From contig CAVWBO010000007.1 of NCBI GenBank assembly GCA_963753185.1, forward strand, positions 930,001 through 994,000: a DNA stretch of 64,000 bases, in the 5' to 3' direction. This document shows, piece by piece, positions 1 through 7,613 of this stretch. Source of the stretch: SZUA-442 sp963753185. GTDB taxonomy: Bacteria; Actinomycetota; Acidimicrobiia; Spongiisociales; UBA5794. A program made the position numbers and the translations under genes. Position 1 is the first letter of the stretch. Every line of letters starts with the position of its first letter. Below the pieces are notes generated by a model. It searched no databases, was not told where the DNA came from, and worked only from the letters and a program-made list of their open reading frames with translations.

Positions 1-227
1 GGGTCGCACAGAATGTGATGCTCGCGGCCGACGCCCTCGGCCTCGCGTCCTGCCCGATCACGCTGCACCGTGATGGCATGGCGGCCGAGGTGCTGGGACT
101 CCCGGAGGGTCGACGCTGTCGGTATGCCATCGCCCTCGGGTACCCGGGCGCCGATTCGGGACCGGCACGGTTCGGTGGCCGCAAGCCCCTCGACGAGATC
201 GTCCACCGCAATACCTACGGCACCTGA
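1..227 (+). CDS. Nitroreductase family protein, C-terminal fragment
   Basis: This is the last 74 or so codons of a gene that begins before the window. The open frame runs from base 3 to a TGA at 225-227. The tail has the usual nitroreductase layout: a helix rich in Ala and Leu (AADALGLASCP), the segment LGLPEGRRCRYAIALGYP, and a final GRKPLDEIVHRNTYG. Members of this family are FMN-dependent NAD(P)H oxidoreductases, but the substrate cannot be told from this piece. It is followed by metX on the same strand, which appears to have its own promoter. Confidence 0.8.
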   Translation, partial: VAQNVMLAADALGLASCPITLHRDGMAAEVLGLPEGRRCRYAIALGYPGADSGPARFGGRKPLDEIVHRNTYGT

Positions 228-284
228 TCGTCGGACGCCCACGATCCGAGCTGGGTGGACGACACGCCTAGCCTGCAGCCGCGA

Positions 285-1427
285 ATGAGTACCCGACCAA
301 CTGCGGCCACCTTCACCATTCCCGGCCCCGTCACCCTCCGCAGCGGAGGGAGCCTCCCGACCGTGGACGTGGCATACGAGACGTACGGCGAGTTGAACGA
401 TGCCGGCGACAACGCCGTTCTGGTCTTCCACGCGCTCACGGGGAGCCAGCACGCCGCCGGACGCTCCGTCGATGGGCCACCGGGGGTGGACCGGTGGACC
501 GACGAGATGCAGACCGGCTGGTGGGATGCATTCATCGGCCCCCACGGTGCGATCGACACCACGGAGCTCTTCGTCGTGTGTGCGAACGTCCTCGGTGGCT
601 GCTACGGAACGACCGGCCCAGCCTCGATCGATCCCCGTACCGGTGACCGCTATGGGAGCTCGTTCCCCGAGGTGACGTTCGCCGACATGGTGGACATCCA
701 GATCCGGCTTCTCGATCACCTGGGAATCGGACGGCTTCGGGCCGCGGTCGGGGGATCCGTCGGTGGTTTCATGGCGATGTCGCTCGCGACACGCCACCCC
801 GAGCGTGTCGACACGGTGATACCGATCGCGTCGGGCCTCGGCGTGACCGAGCTCCAGACCCTCCACAACTTCGAACAGATCGCCGCGATCGTCACGGATC
901 CCGGCTTCGCCGGCGGCGACTACTACGAAGGCCACGGACCGGTCGATGGCCTCCGCCTCGCCAGGATGATCGGACACAAGACGTTCGTGTCGCTCGACGC
1001 GCTCGCAGAGAGGGCACGTGCGGAGGTCAGAGCAGACGACGGCCCTCCGGGCTACGGGCTGACCAACAACCTGGAGTCCTACATGTGGCACCAGGGCTCC
1101 AAGTTCGTTGAGCGGTTCGACGCGAACAGCTACCTCCGGATCATGCGGGCATGGCAGACCGTCGATCTGTGTGCCGAGGCAGACGTCGATTCGTTCGACG
1201 AGCTATTCGCGGGCACTCCCGACCAGCGATACATGGTGTTCTCGATCGACTCGGACGTGTGCTTCTATCCGGAGGAGCAGCGCAAGCTCGTGGCAGCCGT
1301 GCGGGCCGCAGGCATGGCGGTGCGTCACATCACGGTGCACTCCGAAAAGGGACACGACTCCTTCCTCCTCGAACCCGAGCTGTTCGCGCCCCACCTCCGT
1401 GACACCCTGTTGAGCGAGTGGACATGA
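285..1427 (+). CDS. metX: Homoserine O-acyltransferase MetX
   Basis: MetX transfers an acyl group from acyl-CoA to homoserine, the first committed step of methionine synthesis. The 380-residue alpha/beta-hydrolase fold shows the oxyanion region (VFHALTGSQHAAG), the nucleophile elbow GGSVGG with Ser158, the acid in SIDSDVCFYPEE and the catalytic His in GHDSF near the C-terminus. Family members use acetyl-CoA or succinyl-CoA, and I cannot decide the donor from sequence. I chose ATG 285 rather than an upstream GTG at 255 because TAGCCT at 269-274 looks like a -10 element of a near-leaderless transcript. The stop overlaps the next start (ATGA), so it is probably translated together with the racemase gene. 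Confidence 0.93.
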   Translation: MSTRPTAATFTIPGPVTLRSGGSLPTVDVAYETYGELNDAGDNAVLVFHALTGSQHAAGRSVDGPPGVDRWTDEMQTGWWDAFIGPHGAIDTTELFVVCANVLGGCYGTTGPASIDPRTGDRYGSSFPEVTFADMVDIQIRLLDHLGIGRLRAAVGGSVGGFMAMSLATRHPERVDTVIPIASGLGVTELQTLHNFEQIAAIVTDPGFAGGDYYEGHGPVDGLRLARMIGHKTFVSLDALAERARAEVRADDGPPGYGLTNNLESYMWHQGSKFVERFDANSYLRIMRAWQTVDLCAEADVDSFDELFAGTPDQRYMVFSIDSDVCFYPEEQRKLVAAVRAAGMAVRHITVHSEKGHDSFLLEPELFAPHLRDTLLSEWT

Positions 1428-2749
1428 CAGGGGAACTCAAACCTCGGATCGCCGTGTTCGACTCGGGGATCGGCGGCACGGGTGTGCTGGATGCGATCAG
1501 GGAACGAGCACCATGGGCAGATCTCGTGTACGTAGCGGACCATGCGTTCGGCCCGTATGGGGAGCGGACGCTCACCGAGGTGCGCGATCGGACAGAGCTC
1601 CTTGCGCGATACCTCGTCTCAGCGGGTGTCGAGCTGATCGTCATCGCGTGCAACAGTGCGTCGGCCGCCGCGCTCCACCATCTGAGGTCGGTCATCCCGG
1701 GGACCCCGTTCGTCGGAATGGAGCCGGCGGTCAAGCCAGCTGCAGCCCTGACGACGTCCGGTGTGATCGCGGTGCTCGCAACGGGTGCGACGTTCCAGGG
1801 CGAGCTGTTCCGGGATCTCGTCGGAAGGCATGGATCCGACGTCGAGATCATCGAGCAGGCCTGTCCCGGGCTCGCAGCGGCGATCGAGCGGGGTGATGAC
1901 GTGGGAGACCTGCTCGACGCGTACCTCTCGCCCGTGATCGAGGCGGGTGCCGACGTCGTCGTTCTCGGCTGTACCCACTACCCCCTGATCAGGGACCAGA
2001 TCGCTGAGCGACTCGGGGACGGCGTGGCGCTGATCGACCCTGCCCCAGCCGTTGCCAGCCGCACGGTCGACGTCGCGCACGAGGTCGGATGTGACACGAA
2101 GGGCTCCGGTGCGACGTGGTGGTGGACCACCGCCCATCGTGTCGAGACCACCGGCGAAAGGCCGTGGGAGGCGATCGACATACCCGAGGTCTCCACCGTG
2201 GCCATCAGGATCGAGTCGACGACGGTCTCGGCCGTGGCCGGCGACATCACCGCCATGCCGGTCGACTCGATCACGAACGCTGCGAACGTGGGCCTGGTCC
2301 ACGGCGGCGGTGTCGCTCTGGCGATCTCACGGGCGGGTGGCCCGACAATCGACGAGGAGTCGGCAGAGTGGATCGATCGCTTCGGTCCCCTCGAGCCGGG
2401 TGTTGCAGCGCTGACATCGGCGGGATCGATGCCATCGCGCTATGTCATCCATGTAGCGGGACCGATCCACGAGCCGGACGCTGACAACGAGTCGCTCCTC
2501 GCCGCCGCCACGCTCGCAGCTCTCGACATGGCGACCGAGATCGAGGCCTCGTCGATTGCGATACCGGCGATCTCAGCGGGGATCTACGGGTATCCGGCGG
2601 ACGAAGCGACGACGGTCATCGTCGAGACCGTTGCGGAACACCTCTCGGAGTCCCTTACGACGCTCACGTCCGTCCGATTGGTCGGATACGACGAGGCGAT
2701 GACAGACCGCTTCGCTGCGGCGATCCGGATGCTCAGCGTCGAGACCTGA
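1424..2749 (+). CDS. murI: Glutamate racemase fused to a macrodomain (MurI-macro)
   Basis: The first 255 or so residues form a glutamate racemase, which makes D-glutamate for peptidoglycan. The paired catalytic cysteines are present as ACNSAS (Cys76) and GCTHYP (Cys183), along with DSGIGG (Asp13), PYG and CPGLAAAIERG. From about residue 262 the same frame continues into a macrodomain with GDITAMPVDSITNAAN, the loop HGGGVALAISRAGG and AISAGIYGYP, of the type that binds ADP-ribose or removes it from targets. A plain MurI is about 260-280 residues, so 441 is a real fusion and not a read-through: there is no internal stop or obvious linker break. The ATG overlaps the metX stop by ATGA. The racemase call is firm; the role of the macrodomain is unknown. 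Confidence 0.9.
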   Translation: MTGELKPRIAVFDSGIGGTGVLDAIRERAPWADLVYVADHAFGPYGERTLTEVRDRTELLARYLVSAGVELIVIACNSASAAALHHLRSVIPGTPFVGMEPAVKPAAALTTSGVIAVLATGATFQGELFRDLVGRHGSDVEIIEQACPGLAAAIERGDDVGDLLDAYLSPVIEAGADVVVLGCTHYPLIRDQIAERLGDGVALIDPAPAVASRTVDVAHEVGCDTKGSGATWWWTTAHRVETTGERPWEAIDIPEVSTVAIRIESTTVSAVAGDITAMPVDSITNAANVGLVHGGGVALAISRAGGPTIDEESAEWIDRFGPLEPGVAALTSAGSMPSRYVIHVAGPIHEPDADNESLLAAATLAALDMATEIEASSIAIPAISAGIYGYPADEATTVIVETVAEHLSESLTTLTSVRLVGYDEAMTDRFAAAIRMLSVET

Positions 2750-2793
2750 TCCGAAGCCATGCGATGGGAGGCCATGCGATAACCTGAGGGCGT

Positions 2794-3612
2794 ATGGGAC
2801 GACCAACGGTAGGGATCCTCGGTGCCGGTTCGATGGGCGAGATCTTCGCGTCCGGTCTGGTGCGCGCCGGCTGGGATACGCAGGACCTCGTCCTCGCAGT
2901 CCGCAGGACCGAGCGGGCAGAGGCCCTCACACGCTCGACGGGGATCGCGGTCACCCTGGACGTTGCAGAGGCTGCCGCAGGTCGGGACGCCCTGATCCTC
3001 GCCGTGAAACCCCGCGACATGCCCGCGGTGCTCGCGTCGATTGCCGGGGTCGTCTCTGTCGACCAGACCGTCGTGTCGATCGCCGCCGGTGTGCCCATTG
3101 CGGTCATCGAAGCCGCTCTCGTGGGTGTCCCCGTGGTCAGGGCCATGCCGAACACGCCGTCGGCCGTCTCATTGGGCATGGCGGCGTACACCCTCGGTTC
3201 GTCCGTCGACGACGAGAGCGCAGACGTTGCCAGGTCGATTCTCGGTGCCGTGGGTGACACCATCGAGCTCACCGAGGACCTCCTCGATGCCGTGACGGCG
3301 GTGTCGGGAACCGGCCCCGCGTACGTCTTCCTCCTCGCCGAGTCGCTGATCGAGGCCGCCATTCGGGAGGGCCTTCCCCACCACGCAGCTGAACGGCTGG
3401 TGCATCAGACGCTTCGCGGATCAGGCGAACTCCTCGCATCGTCTGACAAGTCCGCGTTCCGCCTCCGCGGGGAGGTCACATCACCCGGAGGGACGACGGC
3501 AGCCGCCATGCATGTGCTCGAGGATGGAGGGTTCAGGGCCCTCGTCGAGGATGCAGTCCAAGCGGCGTCGCAGCGGTCTCGCGACCTCGGGGGGAGTGCT
3601 TCGGGCACATGA
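2794..3612 (+). CDS. proC: Pyrroline-5-carboxylate reductase ProC
   Basis: ProC reduces 1-pyrroline-5-carboxylate to proline with NAD(P)H in the cytoplasm, the last step of proline synthesis. The 272-residue protein has the Rossmann motif GILGAGSMG near the N-terminus, AVKPRDM, MPNTPSAVSLGM, the dimer-domain signature VSGTGPAYVF and TSPGGTTAAAMHVLEDGG near the end. Length and motif order are standard. TAACCT at 2780-2785 lies 8 nt before the ATG, suggesting a near-leaderless start separate from the metX-murI unit. Its stop overlaps the start of the proline dehydrogenase gene (ATGA). Confidence 0.95.
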   Translation: MGRPTVGILGAGSMGEIFASGLVRAGWDTQDLVLAVRRTERAEALTRSTGIAVTLDVAEAAAGRDALILAVKPRDMPAVLASIAGVVSVDQTVVSIAAGVPIAVIEAALVGVPVVRAMPNTPSAVSLGMAAYTLGSSVDDESADVARSILGAVGDTIELTEDLLDAVTAVSGTGPAYVFLLAESLIEAAIREGLPHHAAERLVHQTLRGSGELLASSDKSAFRLRGEVTSPGGTTAAAMHVLEDGGFRALVEDAVQAASQRSRDLGGSASGT

Positions 3613-4514
3613 TCCGAGCCGCAGTCCTGGCTGTGACCGAGCGATCCCTGACGCGCCGTCTCGTCACCGATACGCGTGCCGGCAGGGCGGTGGCGGGTCG
3701 ATTCGTGGCGGGAGACACCCTCCCGGACGCGATCGAGGCTGCTCGGAGGCTCAACGATGCAGGCATGCGGGTCTCCCTCGACCACCTCGGCGAGCACGTC
3801 ACATCGGTCGATGAGGCGTCCGAGGCGACATCGGCGTATCTCAGCTGCCTCGAGGCGATCGATCGTGCGGCCCTCGATGCGAACATCTCGGTCAAGTTGA
3901 CGCAGCTCGGCATGGGGTTCGACGACGACGCCGCATCGAGGAACCTCGACATGCTCGCCGCCGCTGCGCTGACCGCAGGAACCACGGTGACGGTCGACAT
4001 GGAGGAGTCCGCATACACGTCGACGACGATCGACATCTACGAAGCAGTCCAGCGAGCCCACGGGAACGTGGGGATCGCGATCCAGTCGTACCTCAAGAGG
4101 TCTGCATCCGATCTCGATCGCATCGTCCCGCTCGGTGGTCACGTCCGTCTGTGCAAGGGGGCATATGCCGAACCCACGGACCTCGCATACCAGGGCGACC
4201 ACGACGTGGATGGCTCGTTCGACCGCCTCGCCTCGATCCTGATGAGCTCGGACGCTGTGAAGCCTGCCATCGCCTCGCACGACGACGACCGCATCGAAGT
4301 GGCCATCGCACTCGCGAAGGCGAGGAGCACGCCATGGGAGTTCCAGATGCTCTACGGCGTGCGACGCGACAAGCAGGAGGAGCTCGTCGCGCTCGGGCAC
4401 GAGATGCGGGTGTATGTCCCCTACGGCGTCGCGTGGTACCCATACCTGACTCGCCGGCTCGCCGAACGTCCCGCAAACCTGACCTTCTTCGCCAGGGCCC
4501 TCGTCGGTCGTTGA
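3609..4514 (+). CDS. Proline dehydrogenase (single-domain PRODH)
   Basis: This FAD enzyme oxidises proline to 1-pyrroline-5-carboxylate, feeding electrons to the respiratory chain. The 301-residue TIM barrel has SVKLTQLG, DMEESAY, the flavin-contact strand QSYLKR, RLCKGAYAEP, ASHDDDRIEVA, FQMLYGVR and the closing YGVAWYPYLTRRLAERPANL. It lacks the P5C-dehydrogenase half of PutA, so the product must be handled by a separate enzyme or by ProC. The ATG is inside the proC stop (ATGA). Two enzymes that run the same step in opposite directions are therefore translationally coupled, which is unusual enough to note. Confidence 0.92.
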   Translation: MIRAAVLAVTERSLTRRLVTDTRAGRAVAGRFVAGDTLPDAIEAARRLNDAGMRVSLDHLGEHVTSVDEASEATSAYLSCLEAIDRAALDANISVKLTQLGMGFDDDAASRNLDMLAAAALTAGTTVTVDMEESAYTSTTIDIYEAVQRAHGNVGIAIQSYLKRSASDLDRIVPLGGHVRLCKGAYAEPTDLAYQGDHDVDGSFDRLASILMSSDAVKPAIASHDDDRIEVAIALAKARSTPWEFQMLYGVRRDKQEELVALGHEMRVYVPYGVAWYPYLTRRLAERPANLTFFARALVGR

Positions 4515-4599
4515 CACGCATGCCACTCCGACAGGACGTGGTCCCCGCGTGTTCGGCGTTTTCGCATGAGCCGCGTGGCGGCGTAACGTGCAGACGGTC

Positions 4600-5694
4600 A
4601 TGAAGATCCTGATCGCCGTCAGCGCCCTCGTCTTCGTCGTCGCGGCAGCGAGCCCTGCCGAGGTCGCCCCCGTCATCGCCACCGACGGGTTCTTCATCGA
4701 GGTCGGTGCGGACGCCACGTCCGATGAGGTGGGTGCCGCTGTGTTCGATGCACGGTCCGCGGGTGGCCTGTTCTACGCCATCGTCCTCGCCGAGGAGCCG
4801 CCGGCAGGTGCGACGACCTACGCGGACGCGGTGCTCGACGAGCTTCCCCGACAGGAAGGGACCGTGCTGGTCGTCGGCCCCCAGACCGTCGGCTGGGCAT
4901 CGAACAACGGCATCTGGACGTCTGCGGAGCTCGATGGCGCCCTCGATGCCTCCCTCGACGCCTCGACGTCAGGGGCCGTCGTGACCGCGTTCGTGGCGGA
5001 GCTCATCCAGCCGTCGAGCGGAGGAGGAGGCGGTGGAGGGGCCTGGCTCCTGGTCATCGGAGTCGTCATCGTCGGCGGTGTCGCCTTCATCATCTGGCGA
5101 AGCTCGCGGTCGCGGCGGGCGAGTGACGCTGCGCGCCTTGTCGAGTTGAAGGCCAAGGCACAGCTCCAGATCGATGCGATCGCCAACGACATCCTCGACG
5201 ACGCGGACGAGGTCTCCGAGGCGGACAACGCGGACGCGACCGGCCACTTCGAGGCCGCCACAGCGGTGTACGGCGAAGCGGCGGGTCGTCTCGAGGCGGC
5301 GACCACGGCCCGCCAGGTCCTCGACATATCGACGGAGCTCGATCTGGCCACCTGGCATCTCGATGCCGCAGAGGCGATCCTCGATGGCAGGCCCGTCCCT
5401 CCGAAGCCGGAGCCTCCCGTTGTCCCCGATCCGGTCGTCGCCCCACCGCCTCCGAGAACGGCGCAGTCCATACCGGGAGCACCATCACCCCTCCCCACGT
5501 ATGAGCGACGGTCGGCGCGGAGGTCGGGGTTCGGTGCGGATGACATGCTCAAGACGATGATCGCCATGCAGGCCATGAGATCGCTCGGGGGGAGTCGCCT
5601 CGGGGGGAGTCGCGGTGGGTCGTCCTCGGCTGGTCGCACATCGAGTCGACCACGGAGCACGGGTCGCTCCCGTGGTGGTGGGCGTCGGGGCTGA
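4600..5694 (+). CDS. Membrane protein with TPM-like extracytoplasmic domain, coiled coil and RG-rich tail
   Basis: From ATG 4600 the 364-residue protein starts with a signal peptide (MKILIAVSALVFVVAAASPA), then about 120 residues resembling a TPM/DUF4247-type extracytoplasmic domain, a hinge of seven glycines, one membrane span (WLLVIGVVIVGGVAFIIW), an acidic helical segment of about 100 residues rich in Ala and Glu, a proline-rich stretch, and a low-complexity tail of Gly, Ser and Arg. I chose 4600 over GTG 4588 because the former begins cleanly with the signal peptide and TAACGT at 4584-4589 fits a -10. It sits directly upstream of pspA, so a role in envelope stress is plausible. No enzymatic function is assigned. 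Confidence 0.7.
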   Translation: MKILIAVSALVFVVAAASPAEVAPVIATDGFFIEVGADATSDEVGAAVFDARSAGGLFYAIVLAEEPPAGATTYADAVLDELPRQEGTVLVVGPQTVGWASNNGIWTSAELDGALDASLDASTSGAVVTAFVAELIQPSSGGGGGGGAWLLVIGVVIVGGVAFIIWRSSRSRRASDAARLVELKAKAQLQIDAIANDILDDADEVSEADNADATGHFEAATAVYGEAAGRLEAATTARQVLDISTELDLATWHLDAAEAILDGRPVPPKPEPPVVPDPVVAPPPPRTAQSIPGAPSPLPTYERRSARRSGFGADDMLKTMIAMQAMRSLGGSRLGGSRGGSSSAGRTSSRPRSTGRSRGGGRRG

Positions 5695-5754
5695 ACTCGG
5701 CGCTGCGACCTCGGCCAGGATCGAGGCCGTCTGGGAGGTCTAGTATCGGTGCAG

Positions 5755-5791
5755 ACCATCACTCGACCATCACTCGACCATCACTCGACCA
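5755..5791. repeat. 11-bp tandem repeat upstream of pspA
   Basis: The unit ACCATCACTCG occurs three times in perfect tandem at 5755-5765, 5766-5776 and 5777-5787, followed by ACCA. The period of 11 bp is close to one DNA helical turn. A TAGTAT hexamer at 5741-5746 could be the -10 of the pspA promoter, which would put the repeats at the very start of the transcript, 13 bp before the ATG at 5804. It may be a protein-binding array or a slippage-prone tract; nothing in the sequence decides. Confidence 0.85.
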
Positions 5792-5803
5792 CACGGGGGC
5801 AAG

Positions 5804-6574
5804 ATGTTCTCTCGCATATGGGCCTACATCAAGGCGCTGTTCACCACCACGGCGGAGAACGCCATGGATCCCAAGATCGAGCTCGAAGCGGCGATCAACG
5901 AAGCGAAGAAGAAGGACCAGGATCTCCGCAACCAGGCGGCGAAGGTCGTCGCACACCGCACGCAGCTCGAGAGCCAGCTGGAAAGGGCAGCCGACGACGC
6001 AGGTGAGGCGCGTGAGATGGCGAAGCAGGCCATCCTGAAGGCCGAGGGTTCCAGGGCCGCGGGCGACGACGAAGGTGTCGCCAAGTGGACGCAGGCAGCC
6101 CAGGCGATGGCCATGAAGCTCCAGGCATCGGAGAACAACCTGTCATCGCTGAAGGACCAATACACGATGTCCCAGAAGCAGGCAGAGCAGGCGAAGGTCG
6201 CGGTCCAGCAGAACTCGATGAAGCTCCAGGAGCTCTCCGCGAAGCGGATGGAACTCCTCGGTCAGCTCGAGCAGGCGAAGATGCAGGAGGCCGTCAACGA
6301 CGCCGTCGCCACGATGAGCGCCTCCATGTCGGATGCAGGGCCCTCCCTCGATCAGGTCGAACGCAAGATCGAGCAGCGCAAAGCCGAGGCGATGGCTCGT
6401 GCCGAGCTTCACGAAGCGACACCGGAGGGTGCAGAGTCGGAGCTCCGCCAGGCGATCAACGTGACCCAGGCGGATATGAAGCTCGAGGAGCTCAAGGCCG
6501 AGCTCGGGATCACCACGACGCCGCCTGCCCAGCCGGCGCCGCCGGTCGCAGAAGGCGAGACGACCACCGGCTGA
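5804..6574 (+). CDS. pspA: PspA/IM30 (Vipp1-like) family protein
   Basis: This is a peripheral membrane-stress protein of the ESCRT-III-like PspA/Vipp1 family, which coats and remodels damaged membrane. The 256-residue sequence starts with an amphipathic helix (MFSRIWAYIKALFTT) and then consists of almost uninterrupted charged coiled coil to about residue 230, with a short Pro/Thr-rich tail. Typical members are 220-260 residues. It follows the TPM-like membrane protein after about 110 bp holding the 11-bp repeat array, and is likely transcribed from that gap. The local regulator is not evident. Confidence 0.88.
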   Translation: MFSRIWAYIKALFTTTAENAMDPKIELEAAINEAKKKDQDLRNQAAKVVAHRTQLESQLERAADDAGEAREMAKQAILKAEGSRAAGDDEGVAKWTQAAQAMAMKLQASENNLSSLKDQYTMSQKQAEQAKVAVQQNSMKLQELSAKRMELLGQLEQAKMQEAVNDAVATMSASMSDAGPSLDQVERKIEQRKAEAMARAELHEATPEGAESELRQAINVTQADMKLEELKAELGITTTPPAQPAPPVAEGETTTG

Positions 6575-6647
6575 ACGCCGTGCTGCTCCCCGGCAGCCGC
6601 TCGATCCCGGTTTATCATCGAGCCGAGGCCGACGCTGAGGAGTCCGC

Positions 6648-7613
6648 GTGACAACGACCGAGACCAAGGCGGAGGAACGTCGAACCAGCCGTCCCCCGAT
6701 CTCGACGGTCCTCTGGTTCCTGGCCGTCGCATCGTTCCTCGGGACGCTCGCGCTGTGGTGGCTCGGTGAGCTGCCCGGTGAGCCCGAGTTCGAGGTCGGA
6801 CGCGAGGTATTCGGGAACATCCCCGATGTCGTCGTCACCCTGTTCTATGTCCTCGTGGCCGCGTTCACGGCTGTCGCGATCGGACTGTTCGCACTGCGAG
6901 CCGCGAACTGGGAGCGAGGCACGTGGGAGCGCAGGAGCGGGCTGTGGAAGCGAAGGCTCAGGCGGTTCCTCGACGGTGTCTCCATGCGAACCGTCGCCGA
7001 GGACCCTGCCTCGGGCGTCATGCATTCACTCATCTACTGGGGATTCGTCATCCTCTTCCTCGGCACGGTCACCCTCGAGATCGATCACCTGCTGCCCGTC
7101 GACCTGAAGTTCCTCCAGGGCACGGTCTATCAGGGCTACTCGCTCATCCTCGACCTCGCAGCGGTTGCCTTCCTCGCAGGGATCCTCTGGGCGGCCGTTC
7201 GCCGCTACGGCGTCAAACCGTGGAGGATCCGGTCGAAGTCGAGACCCGAGGATGCCTGGATCCTCATCCTCCTCGGGACGATCGGCGTCACAGGACTCCT
7301 CACCGAAGCAGCACGCATCTCACTCGTAGGTCGACCGGACTTCGAGGTCTGGTCCGTCGTCGGATACCCGCTGTCATCGCTCGTCGCGGCAATCGAGTGC
7401 GTCCGGATTCCACCAGATCATGTGGATTGCCCACGCTGTCGCTTTCTTCGCGTTTCTCGTCTTCCTCCCCGTGACGAAGCTGCGGCACATGTTCACGACG
7501 CCGGTGAACCTCGCTCTTTCGGCGAAGGAGCGTCCAAAGGGTGCGATGAAGGAGATGCCGAACCTGATGGAGGCTACGGATATCGAGTCCGTCGGAGCCG
7601 GTGTCGTCGGTGA
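6648..7613 (+). CDS. Membrane-bound Hdr-type Fe-S oxidoreductase, N-terminal membrane half (frameshifted)
   Basis: Residues 1 to about 250 form a membrane domain like nitrate reductase gamma/HdrE, with spans such as IYWGFVILFLGTVTLEIDH and a run of hydrophobic helices that would bind haem b. Homologues continue straight into two [4Fe-4S] clusters and CCG domains. Here the frame is lost after VAAIE near 7397 and continues as about 70 unrelated residues to a stop at 7613. The missing continuation (GFHQIMWIAHAVAFF) resumes in the +1 frame just before 7420. Removing one base near 7401 would restore one 720-residue protein running to 8811. An SD-like GAGGAG precedes GTG 6648. Confidence 0.75.
   Translation: MTTTETKAEERRTSRPPISTVLWFLAVASFLGTLALWWLGELPGEPEFEVGREVFGNIPDVVVTLFYVLVAAFTAVAIGLFALRAANWERGTWERRSGLWKRRLRRFLDGVSMRTVAEDPASGVMHSLIYWGFVILFLGTVTLEIDHLLPVDLKFLQGTVYQGYSLILDLAAVAFLAGILWAAVRRYGVKPWRIRSKSRPEDAWILILLGTIGVTGLLTEAARISLVGRPDFEVWSVVGYPLSSLVAAIECVRIPPDHVDCPRCRFLRVSRLPPRDEAAAHVHDAGEPRSFGEGASKGCDEGDAEPDGGYGYRVRRSRCRR

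Noticed and set aside
3405..4718. 437-codon open frame on the minus strand over proC and proline dehydrogenase
   Set aside because: It is antisense to two clearly conserved genes and its translation is Arg/His/Asp-rich without any domain, as expected from high-GC shadow frames.
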